From Gaeumannomyces sp. JS-464 (Eukaryota; Ascomycota; Sordariomycetes; Magnaporthales; Magnaporthaceae), in assembly GCA_002197995.1 (NCBI GenBank), contig NGZR01000007.1:826399-890398 (forward strand): 64,000 nt of DNA, in the 5' to 3' direction. Position numbers and translations under genes: made by a program. This document shows, in pieces, positions 23,324 to 38,400 of the stretch (position 1 is the first letter of the stretch; each line of letters opens with the position of its first letter). The notes under the pieces are model-generated. The model saw only the letters and a program-made list of their open reading frames with translations, made no database searches and was not told the origin of the DNA.

Positions 23324-24786
23324 ATGGCCAACATTCTCGCCGCTCGCGATCAAGAAAACCTGGCCTTCAGTCGCCAGACTGTGGCAGCAGCTAAGAGCCA
23401 TGCGGCAATGTCTAGTCAACTTACTGCCAAAACACCAGGCGCACGCTACCCCAAGACGCCTCTCAAGGTACCTCTGAACGATGAAAACACAACCACAGTC
23501 CTTGGCAAAGGGATGCTCGGGAACCAATCGAGGCATGGCAATGAAAACATCCAGACTGTGGGGAAGGGCAAGGCGGTTCTGGCGACACCACTTGGTATGT
23601 TCTCGCTCGAAGGTGCAAGTCGCTCATGTGCACGCAAGGCGGAGCTGACGGTATGAACACAGAACCACGCACAGGAAGAGCGCCGCTTGGCAACAAGACA
23701 ACGAACGCCAAGGCAAGGACTGGTCAGCTGCAGGGTGTGAAGAGCATCGTCAAGGAGTTCGAAAAGAGTCAGCCTCCCGCTACCGTCTCCCGTCGGCCCA
23801 GGGCGAGATCGCCCAAGACGGAATCTGCCAAACTCGAGATCCACACCGACGCTGCCGACCCTCTGGCCGAGCCGGAGATCGAGTATGCTCCTCCGAAGCC
23901 CAAGGACCTCCCCTACGAATCTGATGTGTTCCCAGACGGTGTCTTGACTCTCGACGGCCTAAAGCCAGAGAACCGTCTCAAAGGCTTCTACAACTACTAC
24001 CACGACCCCGTCGACGCGAGCGGTGTGTCTCGGAAGGAGAGACAATTTGCCGAGGCTCAAAAGAGAGCTCTCGAGGAGTCGGAGGCACGCATCAGGAAGG
24101 ACCTGGATGACTTCGACTGGTCCGTCGGTGATGTGCCTGGTTCCCGGTCCAAGAGGACGGGCGGTGCGAGTGTAGGCACCGGAACCTCCATTTCAACCGT
24201 CAAAGCCGCGCGTATTCCTCCCAGGGCGCCGTCCGCCGCGGCATCTCGGGCCGCAGCCCAGTCTCTCAGCATAGCTCCCAGAACGGCCATGGCTCCAAAG
24301 GTGGGCACCGAAAGGACACTTGCCAAGCCGAGCAGGCCAGCTGCCTTCGGGTTGCCGATCAGGAAAGCCCCGCAGTCTATGCCCACCGGACCTCGGGCGA
24401 CACCGGCCGAGGCGGCAGTGCCGGTTTCGAGGACTACTCTGGGCTACACCAAGGGCCGCACAGCATCATCTATGCTCAAGAACCGTCCCGACAGAGCTAT
24501 GGGTCCTTCCCCTCCCCCTGCGCCGTCGAGCTTGTCAAATGCTGGCCCTGCTCCGCGCTCCGGCCTGGTGCGCTCAGCGAGCACGGCTTCGACAGCCTCG
24601 GATTCCACCATTACACCGGCGAGGTTCGCGCAGAGCCAGGCGAAGAAGGAGGCAGATGATCAGCGCCGGCTTGAATTTCTGTCGATCTTCGAGGCGGAGG
24701 AGGAGGATGACGGGGACCTAGGAGGCTCTGCCAACTTCAACCTGGACGACGGCATGGATGATTTCAAGCTAGCTGTCGACTTCTAA
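23324..24786 (+). CDS. Securin-like protein (separase inhibitor, Cut2/Pds1 type)
   Basis: Exon 1 23324-23594; intron 23595-23662 (68 nt); exon 2 23663-24786; 464 aa, no frame break. Disordered throughout. Key motifs: QENLAF near residue 10, where KEN is expected; a consensus destruction box RAPLGNKTTN created across the splice; and an acidic EIEYAPPKPKDLPYESDVFP segment. The destruction box and the EIEY/DIEYxPP segment occur in the same order as in fission yeast Cut2. The C-terminus is acidic (EFLSIFEAEEEDDGDLGG). Securins block separase until APC/C destroys them at anaphase. Overall sequence is weakly conserved, so the call rests on these short motifs; another APC/C substrate is possible. 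Confidence 0.6.
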
Positions 24787-26288
24787 GGTGCTTCCCTAGG
24801 ATGTCTTTCCTTTATTGGTCGATCCACTATCAAAGTGTACCTAATGATCCGGCGTTCATTGTGTTAGACATTCGGTCGTGCCGGTTATGATTTCTATGCG
24901 CCGGCGGGGGCTTCACTCTGGTGTTCTGGGTTCTGGGTTTTGGTTTTGGTTTGTTTTGCGTAAACTGAGCTGGTGCCACTGTTCTTTTTTGGCCAATGGA
25001 GTCATCATTCCTCGAGATCATTCGGAAACCACGACTGTTGTTTTGAAAAAGAAGGGAAGTTCGCGTAGGGCATTCATTCTTATCTATCTCGGTAGCACTG
25101 TCGTTAGCGACTGTCTTCCAGTTGGCTTTTGGCTTGTTGCAAAGAAAGGGGCAAGAGGGAAATGGCCAGTCGTTTCGTTTCGTCCTTGGGCCATGCGCAT
25201 GCGTCAAGGAGGTTGTGGGCCGACTGGCATTGACAGAAGAGCGGCTCATTCCAACCAGCATCGAGATTGCAAAGAGATTTGAGATGCATGCCGCCATCAC
25301 AAAAGAATGCTCCTTGGTTTCAAGACATCTCCCTTTTCCCACTGTAACCCTCCCATCCTCCTTGGTGCCGTCCCGCATGCCCCATTACAGCCCAGCGCAT
25401 ACTCCCCAGACATGACCCAGGCAGGTTTTGAGTTTTCTTGCGCTTCATATTGTTCCTTATTCAGTCTATTGTATTTGCAAGTAATTCAGACCCATTCTCC
25501 CTTCTCCCTGACAATAGGACCCAGAAACAGGAGCTGAAGAGTTTGATGCATCCAATCGTTGCGGGGAAGCGGATTACATAACCAACCAACCGGCAGGCCC
25601 AAGGCGATGGGTGTTGCAGGCCCAGGCGGGAAGGCGGTGGGATTCTGAGGGCGGCCCCAGTGGAAGCCTGACCAGCCACAACGTATTGGCATTGTGCTGA
25701 ATGCACGTCCCCATTGGAGGAGGCAGAAGACGCCTGAACACGCTCCATGGGGGCCGACACGAAATTTAAGTTAGTCTCAGCGTGTGGATCCACCCGCAGA
25801 CGCCATTACGCCAGTGCAGTGCCGCCATCCCTGATGACCACTTTTTCCGACATCAACTTCGCCATTCTCAATCCGCATCCTGCCACCGCAACCCGCGACG
25901 CCGCCTCGACGACCAGGTGCTCGCCCAAGCAAACCCCGGCAGTCTTGTCGCAGCGCCTCGCAGACCTCGTTTCCGGCCTCATTGGCCTCCGTCTGCCTGC
26001 TGCTTCACTTTGCCGCCACCTTTACCTCAGCCGCCCACGCAGGCCATTTTCTGAATCTTCGCTCGCATCCCAAGTCCCGTGCCGCAGCTTGGAGCCGACA
26101 GCGCTCGCCTGTCGCGTGGCCCCAGACCAACGGCCATTCCGCGCGTGCACCCGCCTGCCCTCGCAGCAACACCGTCGCCCCGATCCCGCGCTCCTCTCTC
26201 GGCACACATGTTGGCGCTCTCGTAGCATCTGCGACGCGAATACGATGGTTGGTGGACGGTGGTTGTGGCTGACGAGATAATTTTCACG
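24787..26288. other. Spacer securin-like/set1
   Basis: 1.5 kb with no supported gene. The last 500 bp is C-rich and likely the set1 leader. Confidence 0.55.
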
Positions 26289-29200
26289 ATGCCTCCGCCC
26301 CCGGGGGCGAGCTTCACCGCATGCTTCCCTGCCGCGCCCAAGGCCGTCCGCGATAGGGCACTGGAGCGAGAGAGGGCCAGGAAGCGGCCGGCTGACCCCC
26401 CGTCCACGTCCGCTATCTCACGTCCCAGTCCCCTCGGCGGTGACTGCCAGCCCGCCGAGGACACCGCCCCGGCCTTGTGCAGCTCCACGGCGCCTCCACT
26501 GCGCGGCAGTGAGCCCGCATCCGATGCACCACGCCCTTACGTGGATGACAACGAATCCATCCCCGGCGACATCCTCAACGCCGTTGGCTCGGCAAGCTCG
26601 CACGCGAGCACTACCTCGTCCGTCTTCAGCTCGTCGGCGCCCCACCACGGCGCCATGGCGCCGTCCAAGAGCTCAAGTAGCCATGTCACCCCGCTCACGA
26701 ACCTCGGGTCGCCTTCCTACTCGGTCGCTTCTGGCCCTTCACGGCCACTGGCCTCAACGCCACTCGGTCCCGACAAGGTCGAGGGGCCGCCCTCGTCCAC
26801 CCCGACCGCCTCCGCGCCCAACGGCGCCCTGCCAGATGCAGACTCGCTGTCCTTTGACGCCGCCGCCGTCGAGCGCATCCCTGCCCGCGACACGACTCGC
26901 CCCGTGATGGGCAGCATGTGCACATATGACCCCTTGCTCGACAAGTCCGTGCCGTCCGACAAGAAGAAGTCTTCCAAGCCCATATATGAAGATTTCGGCA
27001 TCGTACGTATACCGATACCCATACTATACCTGCCACTGGAGGAGGGGCGTCATGTGTCTTGTGGAACTGATGGCTAATACCTTTGAATGAAATAGAAAGA
27101 CAATGACGCCCCTCCTCCAGATCCGCGCCTGGCCAAAGGCGGCCGGCTCAATTATATCAACGTCGACTTCCGCAAAAATCCCAAAGCACGCCTGCGCCAT
27201 GCGCCCTACAACGTTCCCCCCTATCCCTACGACCCGAAGACCGCCATTGGTCCCGGACCGCCGACTCAGATTGTCGTCATGGGCTTTAACCCCTTGATCT
27301 CATTCTCCAAGGTCGTCGCTGTCTTTGCCTCGTGTGGCGACATCGCCGAGAGCTCCAACAAGATGCACCCCGAGACAGGGAGCTATCTGGGCTTTGCGAC
27401 GTTTCGCTACAAGGACGCTCAGCCGAACCGCTCTCGACCGCATTCGATCTCAGCCATTGACGCCGCTAAGCGCGCTGTTACGCGGATGAATGGGATGCGA
27501 ATTGAAGCTAGCCAAGTCCGGGTCGAATACGACCCGGATGGGAGGAAGAGCGGTCGCATGATGGAGGATGTCCTGCGGAAGGACAAAGAAAAGTCGCTTG
27601 CGAACATGCCCAAAATCCCCACTGCCCCGAGGAACCCTGGAGTAGTCGCGAGGGCGCCACCAACCGCTCCCAAAGGGCCAGCCGCGTTCCGCCAGACGAT
27701 ATCATCACCCATGCTGCCCCCCATGTTTCCCGTCGACCCTGTGCGCCCGGGCCCCAAGCCCGTGGTTATGGCACCTGTCGGCAGTCTTCGCTATCAGGCG
27801 CAGCTGCAGGTCTCTACCGCGATCCAGACACAGCCCTTCATATTTATACCCCACAGCTCTGTCCCGGCGTCGGACTTGACCATACCGCACATGCTGAGAC
27901 GGTTGAAGTCGTACGAGATTCACGAGATCTTATACCTCGAAAAAACTGGGTATTATATCATCTTCCTTGAGAAGAATCGCGACGCCGCCGCGAGGTGCTA
28001 TCACGCTACAGATGGCCGGCGTCTCTTCGACTATACGATGGTCATGACATACTACCCCAACGGCTTCCAGTCGCCCCCAGTCTCTAAGCCAACCAGCCAG
28101 CCCTTGGTGGCGCCGGTGCAAAAAGTCCAGGAGACCAGGAAACGCAGCCCTTCGCCCGAGCGGAGAGCGCCTTTAGAGACCCGACCACCGCCCAGGGACG
28201 ACCGGGATCGGCGCCGCCGCGACGAGGATGCAGACCTAGAGGAAGAAAAGAAGCAACGAGCCAAGGATTTCGATCCCTCTGTCGAGGCCGCCAGGGTCAT
28301 GAAGACGGAGATAATTGGGCATCTGATGAGGCATCTCCGTGCCAAGATAGCGATGCCAGCCTTGGTCGCCTACCTGGATCCCGCCAACCACGTGGCGAAG
28401 CGCCGCAAGTTGAATCTAGAGGAACCACTCGACACTGAGGTGCCTAGCATTGTACTGGACAGTGGCGACGATAGGTCTACTGCCTCGACCCCGAATGCTC
28501 GTGCAGACCCAATAGAAAGTCGGACAGGGAAGCCAACCCGCTTGAATGTCGCCGCTCTCCCCCGGATCCGCAAGATCAAAAATGCAGGCCTGGCCGAGAG
28601 GAGACCTGGCTTCGTCGACCCTTTTGAGCGCCGGCGGCCAGCTCGTGTGCGCAATGCCTTCCGTTCCCTTCACTACCGTCTCAAGGCGGATAGTGATAAC
28701 GAGTCTGAGGATGAAGACCTCGACATCCGGGGAGCCCGCGTTGATGACACCGAGGAACCAGAGTCAAGACCTCGCAGCCGGATGAGCACCGACGAGGATG
28801 CGATCCAGGACGAGCTGGGGTCATGGAGTCGACAGGAAGAGGACTCTATGACTGAGGCTAGCTTTGCGGTGAACGACTCGGCGCTGCTGCCCACGAAGAA
28901 GAGGAAACTCGAGCTGCCAATAGAGACTGCCATCAAGCGTCAGAAGAAGAGCGACGAGGAGCTGTTCGGTGTGATGATCGACAAGATCGAGACCGAGTTT
29001 TCCGTTCCCAACGAACCGGTCGTCGAAGACATCGTCATCGAAGATGCGGACGCCGTGGTCAAGGAAGAAACCGAAAACTCACGCATGCCGACCCCGGCCC
29101 CCCCGGACGCGAAGAGCAAAAAGAAGGCGCCCAAGAGCAAGAAGAAGACAAAGAAGCAGATCTTTGAGGAGCGGGAGGCCCTGAAAGCAGAGGCCCTAAG

Positions 29201-30426
29201 GATTGCGCAGCAAAAGGTGTTTGAAGAAGAGGCGCTGCAGCAGTCTGAGAAGGCCGAGGAGACCGAGGCCACCCCAGAACCACCAGTGGAGCCGATCGAG
29301 CAACCAAAGCAGCCCAGTACGACAGAGGTGTCGGAGAGGCTTTGGCTGGACCCCAAGATTTATCCAGAAGAGCTGGTTTCTGCTTTGGTTCTACCACCCG
29401 ACTTCGAGCTGGACATCACATCGCTGGATGCCTTGGCCCTTGGCGTGAAAGACCGTCCCGATCTCACGAGGCTCAAGCGGAGGTTCCCAGTTGGCAGCAT
29501 CGGTGATCCGGAGTTCTGGCTCTGGAGGCGAGACCGAATTACCAGACTCAATGTTGATCCCACCGCGGACGGTCCTAAGCAGCCCAAGATCGAGGGCTAC
29601 TACGTACCGAACCCGACCGGATCAGGCGCACCGAAGGGGTCAAGAAGATTCTCAATTCAGAGAAGTCAAAGTACCTGCCTCATCACATCAAAGTGAAGAA
29701 GGCGCGCGAGGAACGACAAGCCAGGGCGATCAACGCACCAAGCAAGACCCTGACAGTCGTCAAGGTGCCAGACGAAAATAACATCTCGAGAGGCACGTCG
29801 CGTGCCAACCGAGCGAATCACCGGCGTGTGATCGCCGAGATCAACGACCAGAAGAAGACGCTCGGCCAGGACTCTGACGTGCTGCGGTTCAACCAGCTTA
29901 GAAAGCGGAAGAAGCCTGTCAAGTTTGCACGGTCCGCGATTCACAACTGGGGGCTGTACGCCATGGAAAACATCCCAAAGGATGACATGATCATCGAGTA
30001 CGTGGGTGAGGAGGTGCGGCCGTCAGTGGCCAAGGTGCGCGAGGCGAGATACCTCAAGAGCGGCATTGGAAGCACGTACCTGTTCCGGATAGACGACGAG
30101 GCAGTCATCGATGCGACTAAGAAGGGCGGCATCGCACGCTTCATCAACCACAGCTGCATGCCGAACTGCACGGCCAAGATCATCAAGGTCGAAGGCAGTA
30201 AGCGTATTGTCATTTATGCTCTGAGAGACATTGGTCAAAGTAAGTCCTTGTTGCTGTTCACATCCTGATTCGGCCAAGCCTCTCGACGATCAGCCACTAA
30301 CATTTATTCTCCCGGCGCACAGACGAGGAGCTCACATATGACTACAAGTTTGAGCCCGAGGAGGATGAGAAGGATCGTGTGCCGTGTCTTTGCGGAACCA
30401 CGGCCTGCAAGGGATTCCTCAACTGA
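26289..30426 (+). CDS. set1: Set1 histone H3 lysine-4 methyltransferase (COMPASS)
   Basis: Exon 1 26289-27002; intron 27003-27095; exon 2 27096-30239; intron 30240-30322 (branch CACTAAC); exon 3 30323-30426; about 1320 aa. Order: disordered head ([20 protein letters not shown]); RRM ([17 protein letters not shown], then [15 protein letters not shown]); second RNA-binding region ([20 protein letters not shown]); acidic and Lys-rich middle; n-SET ([15 protein letters not shown]); SET domain with [11 protein letters not shown] and ELTYDYKF; and post-[16 protein letters not shown]. All catalytic and zinc-site motifs are intact. One base is missing near 29621-29633; restoring it joins the C-terminal n-SET/SET frame. 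H3K4 methylation marks active promoters. Confidence 0.95.
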
Positions 30427-33400
30427 ACCCTTCGCCCAACCCTCTTGCCCAACCCTCTTGCCAGACTTTTTGCCATCGTCGGTGGCGCTCTCACTCACAT
30501 CTCTCTGGCAATACGCGTCTCGGTCGCTCCGAATATCTTTTCCCCACCAGGCTTTCTTTTACTCTACCTCTGTGGTCTCTCATCTATCATCTTTCATAGC
30601 CTGCGGCGTTGGCGGCCCGGATCCTCGATTTTTCCTTGGTTTGTCCTGCTCGCTATGGTGGCGCTTTGGTTCAGCACTTTCAACACGCGCGCGCTATATA
30701 CGACGCATTCGCCCATGTTTTGTCTTTGGTCTCTTATCCCTCATTTCAGCCTCACTTCCATACCACTGAGGCGGGTCTTGTCCCTTCTCTTCAAATTTCT
30801 TTGGCGCTCTCTGCACTTGACCGCCGAGGGTAAAGCTGCTCAGCCCTGCTTTTCCATTTGTCCTTCCATCGAAGCTTCTTTGCGGCCCCCCTCAGATTCT
30901 GCTAATGCCTAATTCGTAGAGGCTGGAGGCCTTGGTGGACTGTATCGGGCGTTTGCCTGCGTCTTCGATCGAGATACCACTGCACGTCGGATTTTTCGTC
31001 TCCCACAATGCTTTCGCTCTCAAAGTTTGGCCGCAGGGAGACTTTGACTTTTTGCCCTAGGGATTTCGTGGGTATGCCTGCGTGCCCCCTGCGAGAGCAT
31101 CCCACCCATCGCCCTCTCCTTGGCCTGTCGTCTCTCTTCTTGTCCTTGTTCTCTTTTTTCCCCTTTCTCGGAGGAAAGCGCTCCAGTTGACGGGGCACAT
31201 CCTATAAATGGGTTTCAGGCGCAGATGGGCACTATCGTGACAGGGCGGTTTGAGGTTAAAACATAGAGAGTACGGGCTCCCTTTTCCTTCGACTATGGAA
31301 GAGGCTATTGCCGGGTGGCACAAACCCCGAAGGTCCCCGGGTGCGGGCGCGCTTGGCCATGGTTTGTTTTTTTGTCGTCCTCCCCCCAAGGCCGACATGT
31401 TTTTCGTAATATCTTTTTGTATATAGTCTCGCAGGAGATCCCAGCCTCGTCGGCAACGAGCGGCCTCAGAAAGGGTGGGAAGCTGGGACCCAAAATCAGG
31501 GGAAATGTCAGCAGGATGACGAGCGCGACCATGCCGCCGGCCTAGGTCTATTTCGTGTCCGTTTGGGTCATGTACATCCGTGATGAGAGAGGAGGGTTAT
31601 TATCGATGAAACGGACGATATCGGTGCCAGCTTCCCGCCACTAGTCCCAGCCACAAATGAGAGAACTTTGCTTTGTTATTCTTCTCTTGTTCTCCTTTGG
31701 GCCTGTCGGTTTCTCCCACCTCGCGCCCTCCACCACCAGACAGGGAGTGAGAGCGATTATCGGCCTTGAAGAACCCCACGAATTATTGCCCCGGCGGGCA
31801 ACGGCCAGCAAAGAAGCAAGGGAATCAGTCCATCCCCAGTTCCTGAAAATTATCGTGCCAGAGGACCGATGGGCCTGGGCGTCAGCTCCGGTGTCGCCCG
31901 TTTCGCGAGCATGGCAAAAAAAGACCCTCTCTCCACACCTATGGGAACGACACTCTTGGCGCCGTCCCACCTTCCGAGGGGGAGCTTCCATTCTGTTAGG
32001 CGCACTTTATCAAAAAGATGCTGCGACTGTTTGCCAGGAGCAGGCGCGCGACCAATGGGACGCCAGGGATAAGGGAGCCGCCGCCGCCAAACAAAAAAGA
32101 AACAACAGCCCGCAGTCGACCAGATCCATTCGGCTTTTTTTTTTTATGCAACATAACATGCATGCTTTTGCCGCGATGCTTTCCCGCATCTCCCCCTCAA
32201 GGCAAGGCGGATGGGTCCCTGCTGCCGCCGCCGCCTTGTTGGGTTGCAGTGACAGTGACTCTCATGCGGGCAGAAACCTGGGGGACCTTTGTTTTTTTTT
32301 TTTTTTGCGGTCAAACTCCCTCTTTTTCTTGGGTTTCTCGGAGGTCAATGGCTGGGCAAGCTCGTATGTACGTCTGTCAGGGCCGACATCCGAGCACACG
32401 ACACCTGCAGGCAAATCCCATGTGGCCTCGCTTTAGGGGTCCTGCGCATTCCTGGGACTGCTCATCGTGCCACCTGCGCCGCATATGGCAATCAATGGAG
32501 ACTGGGAATTTGCTGCTTGGCTTTGGAGGTTCAATCATCATCGTCATTGCAATTGTCACGGAATCATCCCAATCCGCAAGCTAGCCCGGCCTGCCTAGTG
32601 GCTGAGCGAATAACGGGCGCTCCGTTATCACACCCAGGTCTTTTTGGTTGCTGCAACACCACCCGCCTATCATGACGCGGTGGCTGGCTGGACGGCTGGC
32701 TGGCAGCCTCCAGGTCCTCTTTCCTTTTATGTCTGGTACCGGGGTGCTGGACTGCGTGGATGGAGGAGCGTGCTGGGTTGTCCGCCCAGATGGGTTGCGC
32801 GATCTCGGCGGGGATGGGCCTGCTTAGTGAGGCCTGAGCTATTTGCGTGGAGGCTGAGGAAGCCGCGACCATCCCACAATACCTACCTGCTACCTGTCCA
32901 TCCTATCCCCATCGGGGCGGTTGCTTGGGGTAGTGCTGGCCAAACCACTGAGGACGGGCCTCCACGCAGCTTCCAATGGATGGGCCGATTCACTGTTTCC
33001 ATGTTGACTGACCCCCACTGCATGCCCAGCCTTCCCTCCCCCGACTCCATTTCCCCTGGGTTTAGCCGCGCCGCGATCGCTCCGTCCGCAGAAGGGGGCG
33101 CCAAGGGGAGAGGGATGCACCAGAAGATGCGGCGGACTAGCGAGCGGGCGGCCAAGATGGGACGGGAATCGGGATACGGTGGACGAGGCATGGTAAAAGC
33201 CCGCAGGTCTACTTGCCTGCTCTGCTGTTTTGTATGTCTATAAAGAGACTGCCTCCTTCCCTCCTTGACGGCTTCTCCTCTTCATCGGCCTTCCCTTGCC
33301 TCTTTATCATTGTATTTTCCTACATATTTCTTGATACCCAGTCCAAACTCGTTTGTCTGTTCTCTTATACTCGCTGCCAGCACCTGGCTAGCCCCCTTAT

Positions 33401-33480
33401 AGATACCCGTAGACCAATCTCCTGTCTTCGTCCGTCTGAGCCATACTTCTGAGGCGACACCGCCCATACACACTACTACA
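30427..33480. other. 3 kb spacer set1/gdhA, probably long promoter and leader
   Basis: No conserved coding sequence. A 259-codon open frame from 31657 begins with a hydrophobic stretch but has no family features and overlaps T-runs. The last 250 bp is a pyrimidine-rich leader downstream of a TATA box. Confidence 0.55.
33239..33244 (+). promoter_or_regulatory. TATA box of gdhA
   Basis: TATAAA within CTATAAAGAG, 237 bp upstream of the gdhA ATG and followed by a C/T-rich leader. This arrangement is usual for strongly expressed fungal metabolic genes. Confidence 0.45.
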
Positions 33481-35425
<1,945 letters not shown>

Positions 35426-38400
35426 GGTTTCTGTGTGCTTTCTTCCTTTGTCTATTCCTATTGGTTCGGGCATCGGCGTTCGAGGTCTTGGGGAGTCATT
35501 GGGTGGCTGCAGGTCACCGGGTTGGTTGGTTATTGGGTGTCTTTTGGTTCAGTTGGCTTATTTGGATGCTTCTTTTTCTGTCGCTCTATCTCTCTTTAGG
35601 CTAGTTTATTCCGCCGTCGAATCGAAATACAACGTAGCATGTTTGATCTCACCCTATGTGACAAAAGCCTCCCTCTTCGTCAGGGAACGAACCCGAGCGG
35701 GCGCCTCCCCGAATGCGGATGTATTATGGCATGCCGACTGCAGGTTGACGACGACAACGACGGGACGAAGGATGAAGCGCCGAGTCTGCATTAGCCTGAG
35801 CGGGCAGTTAGGCGCAGGTCCGTCACAGTAGGAGCGCCAGGACCTGCACTCACATCACGAGGCAGTCTGGTTGGCGCAGAGGGAGGCACTAATGCAAGCC
35901 ATTGGGGGCGCGTCAAGGACTGCGCCGAGATGCCTCTTTTTTATCGCTACAAAGGAGCAACCCTCCCTCGGCCCCCTGTCCGGCGATGATCATCTGGCTC
36001 GACTAGTTCCGAGGAGCTAGAGTGTGTTGGGTAGAACAAGCCGAATATACGACGTTTCGTCGGTGGTGGCTGGTGGCCTTGTCCCCATGATCACGGCCCA
36101 TGGCTGTTGGCCGGCAAGATGGGATTGCGTCGTCGTTGGGCGGACGAACACAAAGTTGTTCCTCAAATATATCCGTATCCCCGTACACGCGCTAACAAAG
36201 TGTCACACAAGTGTCCGCTAGGTCAGTGACAAAAGGGGAACCCATCCGATGCGGTCATAGGAGGGAGCCGATACAGCTGTATATGCGGGTGCCGCATGCC
36301 AAGTGCTGTTTGATGGAGGGTCGCATGCCTGCCACACCGGCATGCGCACCCTCAGACCGTCGAGCACCCCTATGGCGGCGCCATGCCAGAATGCAACCTA
36401 CGTGCAGGGGACTTCGCACAGCATACGTAATGGGGATGCTGTTGGGAAGGGAAAAGGATGAAGGTATCTCAGGCTATCACCCTCAGGCGTCACGGCAGGG
36501 TGTGCGGGGAGGAAGCGACGTGGGACGAGGCGACACGAGGGGAAAGGCACAAAAGTTCCCGACATGGTGTGGGACCAGACGATAGCGCGGGCGGTTGCCT
36601 ACTGCTGCATGCATGCTGCGCGCCGACAAACGGGCGGGCTATGTCGACAGGCCTGGCTCTTTCTTCTTGCCTCGGTCCGTCAGGCATACTCACCGAACCC
36701 AGAGGGCCCTTCGGTGCTGCATACGCAAAGCCTTTCGAAGCCAGACTGCGGCAGGCTCCCGTGTTTAGCGCGCTCCCTCGCCGTCCCACCGGTACCTCGG
36801 CGCATGCTCCCTTTGCTACCCCGGGGCCTCGGGGAATAGCGGCGGGGCTGTGTCGTCTTGTGCACACTGTCAGATCCCGTCGTTGCTCAGCGTCGCGGGC
36901 GACGGCGCTGGCTTGTCGGGTGCGCAGGTTTGACATAGATAGCGCGAGCGGTCGAGTCGCCTGTGTCTCCCGCAGGCTGGGTGATATATTTGGCCCGGTG
37001 CGACATCGAGAACTATTCTTTCCCCTGACACAGCATCGAGTCCTTGGTGCCATCTGCCAGGGGCAGCTTGAGACACTCCCCGAGAAGCACTCGGGAACCT
37101 TGTCAGCCTTACCAGCGGAAGCGGAGAAAAAAAGATTAAAAAAATCAGACAACAGACAGAAAAAAAAAAACTTTCGTCTGACCTCAGCCGGAGCAATCTT
37201 TTGTCTTCCCACAGTCGGCTGCGGGTTGCGCCGCCGTTCTGGGAGGATGGGAGAATGCAATGATGACGAGTGGGGAGGGTGCCGTCCAGCCCGCTCGTTC
37301 CCCAGTCGCGCTGATGAAGGCGGTGGTCGCCGATCCAATGGGCACCGCCAGCTCTAGATTCCCAACGGCCGGAAAGGGAGGGAGTCATGCAGCGTCGTGG
37401 GGTCCGAGGCCACCTGATGGAGCCCTTTTTGGAGGGTTGAAAGATGGAAGGGCAGTTCGAATTGAGATTGCACACAAGTGGTGGTATTGATCACGATCGC
37501 CTTTTAGGTTTGGGGGCATCTCCACCCACCCACCAGGTTGGATGGCTGGAGCCTGGGAGCCTGGGGCAAGATGGCTTCGTTCGCTTGGGAGCCAATAATA
37601 GCTGCAGACCACGCTAGTCGGTGATTGCCTCTCCACCATGATTACTCTGGGCCCTGACTTTGCAGTATGGACGGGTCCCCGTTCCGTCAGCGCTGAGAAC
37701 GCGGAGGCGGGAGTGCCTTGCGACCGGGGAGATGGATACCTAGGAAGGCAGGTAGGTAGGTAGGTAGGTAGGTAGGTAGGTAGGTAGGTAGGTAGGTAGG
37801 TAGGTAGGTAGGTATTGTCTGCCTGTTTGTCTGAGGAGGAGAGCTATTCTCAATCACACTCTCTGCCGATCCCCAAGGCTGGCTGGCTGGCTGATCCTAC
37901 GGCGGCGGCGCAGGGAGCTAATGACGGCATCTGTGGTTGGGATTGTGGGCTCGCCAACACTGGCCGACGGCACAGTTGAGGCACAGTTGACGGGATATTG
38001 ACGCCATCCAAGTCGCTCCCGTCGACGGTGGCAGACGGCGCCCGCATGGGAGAGCCACCCGATGGGTGGCTTTGAGGCGCGACTTCCCGCTGTCTGCTGC
38101 CCCAGTGGTCCTCCCGTGGTTCCTTCCCTCCCCATGCGAACAAAACAGCACCCGTGCTCAAGCAAGCGGCGGGAGGGCGAAGCCTGGAAGAAGCATCTCA
38201 TCTCAGCGCCAGCATGGCCCCAGCCGGGGGTCAGGATCCTGCCGTCAGTGGGGCAGAGGCACTTGGCCCCCTGCAGCCGCAGTGTAAACGGGCCAATGGC
38301 GGCCGCCATCACCCTCAGATTATCGTTGCTGCTCTGGGAAAGGCACTCGCAGTAGCGCCGGGTTGGGCGCGCAGGCACCATCCATCTTATCGGACCTTGC

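Noticed and set aside
31657..32436. 259-codon plus-strand frame starting with a hydrophobic stretch, like a secreted protein
   Set aside because: After the first 20 codons it reads through T-runs and Arg/Ser-rich noise with no family features, and overlapping frames on the same strand are equally long.
36458..37357. Long open frames on both strands (299 and 282 codons)
   Set aside because: Mutually overlapping, no domains, Lys/Phe runs from A-tracts; typical of GC-rich non-coding DNA lacking stops.
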